Part shown: positions 46,702 through 58,700 of the stretch, one piece after another
Layout of the letters: every line of letters starts with the position of its first letter
Position numbering within the stretch: the stretch's first letter is position 1
Assembly (NCBI GenBank): GCA_022410635.1
Contig: JAJVDF010000377.1
Coordinates: 317,111-381,110, forward strand
Source: Tretioscincus oriximinensis
Lineage: Eukaryota > Chordata > Lepidosauria > Squamata > Gymnophthalmidae
Reading direction: 5' to 3'
Length of the DNA stretch: 64,000 nucleotides
Notes under the pieces: generated by a model
The model's database searches: none
Told to the model about the DNA's origin: nothing
What the model saw: the letters and a program-made list of their open reading frames with translations, nothing else
Made by a program: the position numbers and the translations under genes

Positions 46702-49700
46702 GTAAGTACTTTACTATATTTTGTGTTGGAAAGTTCTGCACTCATTAAACTGTTTTGGGGGGAATGAAGTCTAGCAGTAGAAGACTTGCAACATTCAGTT
46801 CTAGTTAGTGAGTTTATTGAGAATTGTAATCATATTATTTAAATATATATGTAGATAACTTGGTTATTAAAAAAATCACCTTGACCAGAAGAACATAAGA
46901 TGAGCCTTGTGGATGAGGCCACACTCCGTCTAGTTCAGCATCCTCTCTCCTACAGTAGCTGACCAAGTTGCCTCCAGGCATCTCAGAATGTGGTGCCAAA
47001 ACCTTCACCTACTCTCAGTTCCCTAAAAATGGGCTTTAGAGCATCCTGCATGTCTCACCAACTTAGGCCTGATTCACACTTGGCTTGTACTAATCTGGAA
47101 TGGCATGGGGACACTTTCTGAAACAGAATAAAACCAAATGGGAATTTTGGTCTTAGAAGCAGCATCTAGGCATCCATTCTAGCAGCCACTGATATACCTG
47201 GCTTCCATAAATTTGTCCAATACTTTCTTAAAGCTATCCTGCCCATTGTTGTCACTACATCTTCTGCTGATGGTTTATCAAAATAAGATTTTACAAATCT
47301 TAATTCATAGAAATAGAATTACTGGTAGTTTAGATCATCATAAAAACATTCAGATTACTAAAACTGATTTGTTAGAACAGGGGCTCCTCAACTACTGGAT
47401 TGGGGACATTACCGGGCAATGAATCACTAGGTACTGGACTGCACAGAAAGAATAAAAACATTTTACCAGTAATTTTTCTTTACTTTCCATTTTATTTCCT
47501 TCCCTCATACACACACACAGACCTGTCCATAGGAAAAAATGTCTTGTAGAAAAATTGTCCAAAAAAGGTTGGGCACTGCTGTATTAAAACAAAGACCAGA
47601 CTTTAAAAAAAACTTTCATAACAATATTCAAAAAAAGTAACAAACACCAAATATTTCATCATATAAACATGCAGTTTACTTTATCTTTAAAGCATTCTTC
47701 AATTGCAGCTTTTGCATTTTTAGGTGAATTTCATAGTAAGTGATTCTCAAGCAAACGTCCTAAACTCTTGGAACCAAGAAGATCAAAGTTTGCAAAAGGT
47801 ACAATTTACTATTGAAATTGTGACGATGACATTCCCCCCCCCCCCTTATTAGTTGTAAGTCTTGTAGTCTGGGGGTTTTCTTTTAGTAAACAGAATACAA
47901 GTCTGCCAGTATAGTCTGAAATGGAATTGAATGGCTATATAATAAATGTTACTTATCTCCTGAACTAGAAAAGAATTGGCTGCTTGACTAAAAAAAAATA
48001 TTTTAAAAATATTTAAAAATCAGTGCAACAAACATATATTTATATGGAGTAATGGAAATAGTTACTGTTGTATTATAGTATTACCAATTTGGCAATGGAA
48101 TTGTATCAAGTTGAATTCAAATAAAAATGTTTTTATTTAAAAAAATGAAAAGAAGGGCAAAGAAATAGAAAAACTAGAATTTCTATAACGAGGAAGAATA
48201 CGATTTTGGTAACCAATTGGAACTTAAGAATGAAACATGTTTTTTTGGTCAGTTAATGGCAGCTTTAGCGACTGTTGGGCCTCCAAATCCTCGTGCAGAT
48301 CCTGAATGTTGTAGCATCCTTCATGGTTTGGTTGCAGCAGTGGAAGCACTCTGTAAAATTACAGAATATCAGCATGAAGCCCGAACATTATTGATGGAGA
48401 ATGCTGACCGTGTTGGAAATAGAGGACGGATCATCTGTATTACTAATGCAAAGAGGTTTGTGGCATCGGAATATTTACTTACATTTTTATTCACTGAAGC
48501 TTAAGTGTTTGTGAGGCTTTGTGTCTATGAAAGGGCTGAAAAAAACCAGCAGGCAAGTAAGGGGATCTATTTAAGGTTAGGGTTGTTGGTGAGAACCAGT
48601 GACATGTCTGGGATGGTTTAATGAATCCTGCATTGAGCAGGGGGTTGGACCTGTTGACCCTGGGGATCCCTTCCAACTCTAAGATTCTATGACTTTTGGT
48701 TGCCTGCATCTGTGCCTTCATGCAGTTTTTTTGGCAGGGATACAGGAGTGGTTTACCATTGTTTATTTATGGGGAGGGGCTGGGGATTGAACTGCTGACA
48801 CTCTAGTGAATTTTAATCACTCCTTAGGGACATTAGCTTTGCTAAAAAAGTGAAGAGAATAAAAACATAGTGACATACATAGTAAATGCTTGAGGAATTT
48901 AGTTTTTAGTCTTGACATCTTAGCACACACATGTTCTCTAGAGCTCTTTAAAAAACATTAAAGTGTGTTTTGAAAAGCATGATCTAAATAAGTGCAACTG
49001 TGAGTAGAAATAAACTGATTTGTCCTCAGGTTTTTTTGGTACCAAAGAAAAACTGAGAAAAGCTATTTTAAAAACAAACATAATAATAGCTTTTATGTTA
49101 TACTCAAATACCAATCATAGTATTTCTAATATACAAAACAAACTATCTCAATATACAAAATGATACTCTATACTTGTTACAAAGATGTATTTGGGCTGCT
49201 CACATAGTCATTGCACGGGGATGGAAAGACAAGACTAAACGGACATTGGGTCGCTAGTATGACTACTTAGCAGAAATGTGGTTGAGATGACCAAGAGAAA
49301 AAAGGATCTGGGTTGTGGGCATACAACTGAAGTTTTCATGGAGAGTGCACTGGAGGCAACTCATCGCCAATGATGTTTATAATGCCAAAAATGATGTCCT
49401 AAGCCATACAATCGCCATGATCTTCAANCAGAATTTTTTCTACCAAATCCATACTGGATCCCACTGGATCCTCTTCAGGGCAGGGTTTGTTTTAGGTCTT
49501 ATTACAAGATTCTGTTCTGATATTGTAATACTTTCTGCTTTTTTATTATTTGAAAATCCAATAAATATTTTTTTAAAAATAATAATAATAAAATAATAAT
49601 AATAGAAATAATAAAAAACACTGCCACCAGTCAAAGTGGCAGTGTTTTGTGTAGAAGCTATTAAAATTAGTTACGTTATTTTTGAACAAAAATTACATTT

Positions 49701-52700
49701 ATTTTCTCTTTCCCAGTGACAGTCACGTAAGGATGCTTGAAGAGTTTGTCCAGGAAACAATACACGAACATAACAAGCTGGCTGCAAATTCAGATCAGTA
49801 AGTGTTTAAGTTGATATTCCTGGGTTTTCAGTCATCTCTTGAAGTTTGTTATTTAGGAAAGTGCATTTGATCCTATGTTTGTTATTTATATTTACATTAA
49901 AGCTTTCATCAGATACAGAACTGGTCTGGCAGATTTCCTTGATTCACGTCCTCCTTACATAATAAAAGTAGTGAAAATTCTTACGTATGTTTATGGCACA
50001 TCCCTTGGCTTATCTCTTGAGTCGTTTCTCATTTCTTCAGACAGAAATATGAGCTAGTCCCTTATTACTATGTATTTTATTTCATTTCTGTAAACATTCA
50101 TTCCCCAAGACATCAGATGCAAATATCCAATTTCACATAACCAGAGCGATTAAATTTCATACAAAAAGTGCAAGCATTAACTAAAATATTCACCTTCATC
50201 TTTGATTCCATTATTCCTAAAATAGTCTTACTAGAGAAGGCAAGCAGTTGATGGGTTATATTTTTAAATGTTTTATTTTCTCTTGGGTCACACCCTAGTG
50301 CAGGGGTCCTTAAACTATGGCCCGTGGGCCACATGTGGCCCACCAAGGACATTTGTCTGGCCCAGAAAATGTTGTTGTCACTGCCATCTGACTTGATTAG
50401 CAGCCAACTAGTCCTGGGCTCACAGTAACACACCCTTGACTTTTCAATAGGGCATGCGCACAAAACGCATTTCATGACACTAGGTGGCCCCAAAACTAGG
50501 AATTTGTTCATTTTTTAAAAAACTATAGTACGGCCCTCCAGCNGTCTGAAGAACAGTGAACTGGCCTCCTGTTTAAAAAGTTTGAGGATCCCTGTACTAG
50601 TGTGACCTTCAGGTGAAGTGCAGGATAAAAATCTTAGGTTTGTTGGTGCATCTATTTGTCTGGTTCATCCATATCGTAAATATGTTGCTTTTTTTGCAAT
50701 TGTTACATTAGTAGTTAGTAAAAATATGCTTCTGTTTTCTTTTCTTTTTTAGCCTTATGCAGATCCAGAGGTGTGAATTGGTCTTAATTCATACTTTTCC
50801 TGTTGGTGAAGATAACCTTGTGTCTGATCATCTTAAAAAAGAGGTAAACCTGTAACATTGATGTGTGCCATTCATTGGCTCATTGGGTGTTCATAACAGA
50901 ATAGTGAATGAGGTTAAACCTCTCTAAACATCAGCCAGTAACTGGCTTCCGCTGGGGTGGAATTCTGTCAGTAATGGAGGAGGGGAGGGAGCAGGGAAGG
51001 TGCTCAGCTAGGCATTTACCTTTGCCTAGTCAAGGGGGGGGGGCAGAAGATGTGTCGCTTTGTGGCTTGTCTTGCACTGGCACTTTACCGTGGGCTCACC
51101 GTCAGCCTGTGACAGCAAATGCCAACCACTCTGAGCACCTTATTTAGCAGTGTGTCAAAGCTATACCTTTCACAGTCTATAAAGCAACATGATTGACTGC
51201 CTGATTGTTGGCTTTTTCCATTGGCTCGGCATAATTTTACAGATTTATGATACCAGGGCTAATTATTTATGTCTGTAGTAGGCTCAATGGCGACTTTTTA
51301 GACCAATAAGCACATCTGACTGCATCAACTACAGGAGAATGTGTTTTTTGCACAAGTGTGGTGGATGTATCCTGGTTCCTACACCATTATCTTTTGTCCT
51401 TGAGGCTAGTAGATGGTAGGTCTCCAGCTCCCACTGTTAGCAGCCGTGACAAAATCAGGGGATTTCTTGAGGGAATCCTTGTGTCTTCTTTTTGATGTCC
51501 CATCTACCATACAATGAAATCCTAGATAAGCAATGATTCTTCATAGAATCATGGGGTTGGANGAGTCATCAATGCAGGATTCACTAAACCATCCCAGACA
51601 GATGGCTGTCCAGCCTCTGTTTGAAGGCTTCATCCTGGAGATGTGTCCTTCCCAGCATAGCTTTTTCTTCAGCATCATGTCCTCAATGCTGGCGACTTCA
51701 GTCAGACTGATAATTAAACATCCCAGCAGATGTGCAGGATGGCACGGAGCCAATGCTGGTGACAGCACTTGAATCACAGGTGATGGTGAGAAAGATATTG
51801 TAGAGATAGACAATTTGAGACTAACTCATAAAGCCAAGTACAATGATTATATTTTATTGTTCTTTTGTATACTGCCATCCCATAATGTACTATTACTGAG
51901 TATTTGTGTATGTGTGTGTGTATTTGTCTTTTTTTAAAAAAGCTCTCTCCTGTCTTAACCAGCGAAGTCCATAGTATTCGGGCTGGGCGGCACCTGGCCT
52001 CCAGACTGAACCTTTTAGTACAGCAGCATTTTGATCTGGCTTCCACCACTATAACTAACATTCCCATGAAGGTAAGGTAGACTCGGGAGTTTTCTGCTGC
52101 AGTAGCTGTATTATTTCTTTTGAATTCTTTTAATGCTTTTTGACATTTATTTAATGGAATTTTTACATTTTGGTTTGTTTGTTTTTCTCTCCATATCATA
52201 TATATTTTTTCTTCTTCTGTTTTTTTTATTAGCCCACATTCAATGTCTGTGACCAGGTTAGTAAATTCTATTGAGGACAAAAAAAAAGGATCACAGAACA
52301 CAAGGCCCTATTGGCTTTTCAGAAGCTCATTCAATTATGAAGTAGTGTACTTCGTTTTCCTTTAGTTTTTTTATGTACACATAGCCTAGTTTGCTTCAAA
52401 TTACTTTGTCTGTGATTCTTTTCTTTTTTATACATGTGTTAGAAATTTCTGCCCCTTGTGCATTTTAGTGGCATAGTGAGTCATTCCTCTGTGTCATGTC
52501 CATGCTCTTCCAACATAAAGGTGTTTGTAACAAATAGAAAAAATGCTTATAAAATTTGCTTATCGAAATAACATTNCGATTCAGACTATATAACCGTAGC
52601 CTTTGAAACCAAACACAACTCTTACAATATCTAGCAAAGGGTTTTGTAACATCTTCAAGACTAAGATTAGATTGTAGACACGATACATCTGAAGATGTAG

Positions 52701-55700
52701 ACTTGTTTATGAAAGTTTTACTTGTCTTTTTCTTGCTAGTCTCTGGGTTGATATGAGACCCTGTGCTAGATGTTGTGGATCCAGACGAACATGGCTATTT
52801 TTCTGAAAAACTAAAACAACTCTTTTTAGTGTCCCGTTTATCTGTTCTAGTTAATATACAAATACCTGCCTTAGAGTGATAGTGGAAAAAAGATTTATAG
52901 GATCCAACTACTTACATGTTCCTGCTTTATGAGGTAACATCTTTACACAAACTCAATTTTAGGCTTTTATCCTAAACCTGAGTACTCAAAAATATATCAC
53001 TTCTATTGCCACCTACTTTACAAGTTCTGTTTTACAAGCAAACTGACTTAGCTTGTAAAGTTGAGAGGTACTGTTTTTTGGGTATACCTATCTGCTTCTA
53101 TATAGGTAAATTGTCCAACTATGGAGCCCATACTTCCATGATAGGAATATAGTCATAGAGTTGGAAGGGATCTCCGGGGTCATGTGGTCCAATCCCCTGC
53201 TCTATGCAGGATTCACTAAACCACTCCAGACCAATGGCTGTGCAACTTCTATTTGAAGACTTCTATTGACGGAGAACTCACCACTTCCTGTGGCAATCTG
53301 TCCCACTGGTTGGTTATTTTTACTCTGTCAGAAAGGTTTTTTTATACTTAATCTATACCTAGTTCCTTGTAAAACACACCACTAGGACATCTTGTGCATA
53401 TTTACTTATCCTGCCACAATCTTATATCAGCATCTCTTAAATCTGAAATAGAAAATAGATCTTTTTTTCCAAGTCGTGTCATGTCATGGAACCTTTGGTG
53501 AAGGGTGAGATATAAATCCCTGAATAAATAAATAAAATTTAAGTTCTAAAAAAAGTTAGTGAAAGAAAATTTTTATTGTGACATTTCACTTGTCAAAGAC
53601 TGGTGTTCTTATCTATAATACTTAAGATGTCTCAACTTTGTGCATTTGCTTAGGCACATGCCATGTTTTATTTAATGGGCTTTATAGTAAATATGTGTTA
53701 TAGATAATTTTGCAGATTATAAAATTAGAAAGCAGGACAGGAATTTCAAAAAGTAAGACAAAAGCAGGACTGAAACTTTAAAATAAGCTGAAGCTCATAG
53801 GAGTTTTAGTCCCAGTGATCACTCCTCAAGCATCTGTTCTACAAAAATACAGATCAGAGCATCAAAAAAAAGATGTGTTCTGCTAAATGTTGCCATTAGT
53901 ACTTGCTCTTTTCTTTTGTTGTTGGTCTTTAATGGCTGGATGAAAAACCAACAATTTTCCCTAGCTTTGAATTCTAGCTATTTATTATTAATCAGGACTG
54001 GCATGAATCTGGATCATACCCATTATTGCATCTTTTAATAAACAAAAAAGAAAGACTGCATAGATTGAGGGAAAGGTATTGGTAATAAATAGCCAGTTCT
54101 GTTAACAGAGTTCACCTTGATTGTATAGACAGATGGTGCCATTAAAATTATTTTGAGATAGATGTACTCTGGCAGTTTCACCAAACTTCAGTGTTCCTTT
54201 GGAAAAAACGTTTTTATGTTTGCAAATACCTTGTTTTTGCAACTTACCGACCTGTGTGCTGCTGGTTTTGCTCTTTCTTCTTGCCTTTGTTCTTTCTAGC
54301 GATAGTGATAGTATACATGTTGATTTCCCTGTGTATTATTTATTCAAAGCTGAGCCCTACAGTCAGTATTTTGCTGCTGTGCTGTATGTGGTGTTTGCTA
54401 CTCTGCGTAAGCTATTTAAAGATGCCGTTTCCTTTTTGTTCTTTATCCTGATGCATGCAGTTTGAACCACAGTAGCCACTAGATTTNAGCTGTGGAAGTC
54501 AGATAAGACTGTGTGGTGTGTTTTATTTAGCTAGAACTGAAAAGAAAACTCCCAGAAAATGTANAATGGTTGTGCTTGTTCGTGGTGGTGTTACTGTAAT
54601 TATAATTACTTTTTGTTGCTTAGGACAAATCTGTGTGGGATAACTTGTCTCTGGATGGACGTAGGGGCTAGATTTGTCTTCTATTGTGTCACTTTAAAAT
54701 TTATTTTTAGAAACAAGAGATGATAAAAATATAGAATACAGTTGTGTTTTTGCAGAATCACTGTAATTACGATTTAGCAATTTTAAAATAAGAACATAAA
54801 GAGAGAACCTGCTGAATGGGGCTACAGCCCATCTAGTTCAGCCTTCTGTTTCATACAGTGGCACACCAATTGCACCTGTGCCTCTCAAGCAAAAGGAAAC
54901 AAAACCTTTATCTGTCCTCAACTACCGGCAAATGGCACTTGAGGTATGCTGCCCATTGCTCAATCCCAGATGCAGTAACAAGGCAAGCTATCCAAGTTGC
55001 TAGTTATCACCACCTTTTCTAGAAGTANACTCCATAGACCAATTACCCAAAAAGTATTTTCCCTTATCTGTCCTTTCTTTTCTGTTCATCAGCTTCAAAG
55101 AGGACTCCCGGTTTCTAGTGTTGTGTGATAGAGAAATTATTTTTTCTCTATGCACCTTATCCATCCCATGCATGATTTTACACCAATCAGATTCATCAAA
55201 ATGTTTTGAAGCTTGCTGAAATGCATGCTTAAAGAGAGTAAGGTTGCATCCAGACGTCACTTATTTATTCTACTATAGTTGATTATTCCGGATTAAAGCA
55301 GTACTTTATTCCAGAACATTCAAGTACAGTGGAATAAATAACCCATATCTGGATGCAGCCTTAGTCCTATGTTGGAATGAATGTCTATAGGATTGTGTTG
55401 CCTTCAGTAAGCTTTAACTGCATTATTTCACTGAGCAAATCCCTTTTCTCAGTATTCCAGTTTACTGATGTTGGTGTATCTAAAGGACTATGTATATTTT
55501 ATTTTTACTCTTTAGGAAGAACAGCATGCCAACACATCTGCCAATTATGATGTAGAGCTGCTTCACCACAAAGAGGCACATGTTGACTTTTTAAAAAGCG
55601 GTGAGTAGAATGAACAACACCAATTTCATTTACCAGGAAAATCACCCATCAGGACTTGGTATAGGTAGTAGAGCTGACCTGCATAAGATTAAGTGGTTAC

Positions 55701-58700
55701 CTAAATCAGTGTGCCGTGAACAGGATAGGTTTCTAATCACTCCTTGAAACCGATGCACAGAAAAGTGGGAATAGACAAAGGAAAGTATTTTTTCACCAGG
55801 GTAAAGAAGTGCATCTTCACATATTTTCTGAATATATACAGCAATGATGCTTGATGTACCTTAGAGGAACTCCTGTTCCACAGTCTGGGGGATGCCACTG
55901 AGAAGGCCCTGCTCCAGTTTTCTTTTGCTGAGAAGTGGTCACATAACCAAGAGGGCTTCCCTTGCATATCTCAAGCATGGGCAGGTTGATGTGGAAGAAG
56001 ACATTCCCTTAGGTATTTGGGACCTTATAAGTTAAGGAAAGCTCTGCTACTCTGCCTTGCTTGACTGTTATGTTGTCAAATATAAAAAGTGCATGAGAAA
56101 CACTCTCTAGTTTTTATAGAACTAGGAAGGACAGAAGTGAAAACTATATACAATTATCTTAACCAACTGTTCCAAACTTTTCTAGTCATGAAATCTTACA
56201 GAAGTCACTTTGTGGAAACCTTCTGTCTCTGCAGACTTGAGTGAAGTCATTGGTTTACAGCAATGAAAAATCAAGGAAGTTGGTAGCTGTTGATTATGTT
56301 TCCCAACATTGAAATTTGGTGTCGCAATGATCAAAACGAAGAACAAAATATTTAATTTTAAAAATCCTTTTTTGCTTGTTTGTTTCCAGTGTTCTCCTTA
56401 TTATTATTATTGAATGCACATTTATTTATAACAATTAACTTGTCCTTACAAAATAATTGAAAACAATACATTCATACTTATCCCTCTTCTATACCTGCTA
56501 TAGAAGAGGGATAAGTTGTGTTCTTCCCCAATCAACCAACAATATTCATCCTTACAATAACGCATCTAAAAAAGATTCTAATGTTGGTATTAAACCACAT
56601 TCCCAATAAATTCATGCATCAGGATATCCTATATTTGGTCATACCATTGTGAAAATATCAGTTCTTGTGCACTTCCAATTTTTAGCCATTAATTGTACTG
56701 CAGCCTGAATGAGGAAGTGTAATAATTCCTTATTTACACTAGAACACTTCATGTTATTAAAGACATATAAAAAGAAAGTAGCCTATTAATTTTAGATAAT
56801 TTAAATTGTATTTTTGAGCTTTTACATGGAACTCTTCTAAGGTTTTGTGGAATCTTAAGATTCCATGCAATATAGTTGGGAACTATGGTTTAGGACTAAA
56901 TATCAGTAAATACCCTTTGAATTATATTACACAGTAGCAATTATTATTAGTTTTTAGTATTCACTGTTGAATAAGTGCTTGTGTTATTTTTGCAAATTAC
57001 TGAATTATGCACATATTCTTCTATTTGACTTGTGTTGCAGGTGACAATCATATGGGGAGTAATAGCAAAGAAGGGACATCGAAAGAAACGGTAACTTTAA
57101 AATGGTGCACACCAAGAACGAATAGTGTTGGTAGGTTTACTTTCTGTTTTCACACTTACCTATGAATTGCATAAAAATACCCCAACTCCACATCCCACAA
57201 TAATGTTGCCCTACAAAAATTGTGGACTTTTGGCTTTGGGAACACAATGACACAGTAAAATTATTGATTGTTCATGCAGTCAATGACATATGGCAACTTT
57301 AGGAACAAAACACTGCTAGACTGCTTTATTCCATAGTATTAAAGTATAATTGGAATAAATAAATACTATCTGGGTTCGATTTTAGAATTATTTTATTGTG
57401 TATGTGTCTGACTTGATTTCTGATCTGCATCTGTGAGTATTTTTTTTTATATTTATTTTACCCCAGAAGGCACAATGTCCAAACTGTTCCTCATCCCCTT
57501 ACGTTTTTTCTTTTTTTTTAATTTCAGAACTTCATTATTGCACTGGCGCGTTCAGAATATCACCAGTGGATGTAAATAGCAGACCTTCTTCTTGTCTTAC
57601 TAACTTCCTTCTTAATGGTAATTACTGGGTTTTTTTAACACTTAAGATTATTTTAAAATGAAAACCTGTACTTTAATTGTTACATTTTTGACAATTTTGT
57701 CGCAAGAATTATTTATAACTTATACTGGTCATCCCTCAAAGAGTAAGTCTTAATCAAGTAATTAATACCATGTTTTCCTCAAAGTGTCTTCTATTAATTT
57801 TTGCTCCCAAAGATGCACTACATCTTTTCATCTTATTTTTCCATGAAGAATACATATTTGTTGCTAAACAAAAAAAGAACAGTATTGCTGTTTCTAGCCA
57901 TCGGGGGGCTCATCACAAACGTCTTACTTTTTGGGGGGGTGCCTTATATTTAGCAATTCAGCAAAACCTCTACAACGTCTTATTTTCGGAGGTCTTATTT
58001 TTGGGAAAACGGTATACATTTTTTAGTTTTAAGGTATGAAACACTAGGATCCCATAGCATAGGACTTCTAGATTTTATTAAATTATGATTCCAGTTAATT
58101 TCAACCAGCCTGGAATGATAAAAAATGTGCTCATACATTATGTTTGTTTTATTTGGATTTTTATCTGCTCGTACCCAAAGATCTCAGGACAACACACAAA
58201 ACAACAACCACAAAACAAAGTACAATCAGTAATAATAATAGTAATTTGTGAAGGTGGGGGTACATATTATTTCCTAAACCAAAGGCCAATACAGAGAGAT
58301 TTTTAAAGACTTGCATTTAAGCAATCAGACATATTTTAGGAATGAAAATCATTCCACTCTCTAAGGGCCACCACCAAAAACGCCCAATCCTGGATTCTTG
58401 CCCTCCTTCCTTTTGAGAGTAATGGAATAACTATAAGGACAAGCAGAAACAATTGCACTANAACAGCTAGTTACTTTATTGTCTGGGATTTTTGTAATGC
58501 TGGAAAACATTATGGTAGAGGTCAGTATTCCAATATGAAATGTTTGGCCTTCTACTTTCAGTACTCAAAATCCATTGGTATGAATATGACATTTTAGGAT
58601 CAGTCAGCATTGTAGTATGGGTGGGAACACTGTGAGTATAAAATTCTTAGGGGCACAGAATTTCAAAAGGAAAATAGTAATGATAAATAAAAAATACACT

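Larger units (their letters stand above)
52072..55515 (+). other. INTS13: INTS13 intron 6
   Basis: Contains HHL copy 10 (52625-52810), reverse CR1 ends (53150-53420 and 54790-55210), a SINE tail (53465-53540) and a TA-flanked MITE (55239-55363). Nothing coding. Confidence 0.65.

Noticed and set aside
51774..52301. 175-codon open frame on the - strand
   Set aside because: It is antisense to INTS13 exon 6 and its flanking intron, and its translation has no recognisable domain.
54191..54465. Hydrophobic + strand frames of 86-88 codons
   Set aside because: T-rich intron of INTS13; hydrophobicity follows from base composition, and two frames overlap. No conservation recognised.
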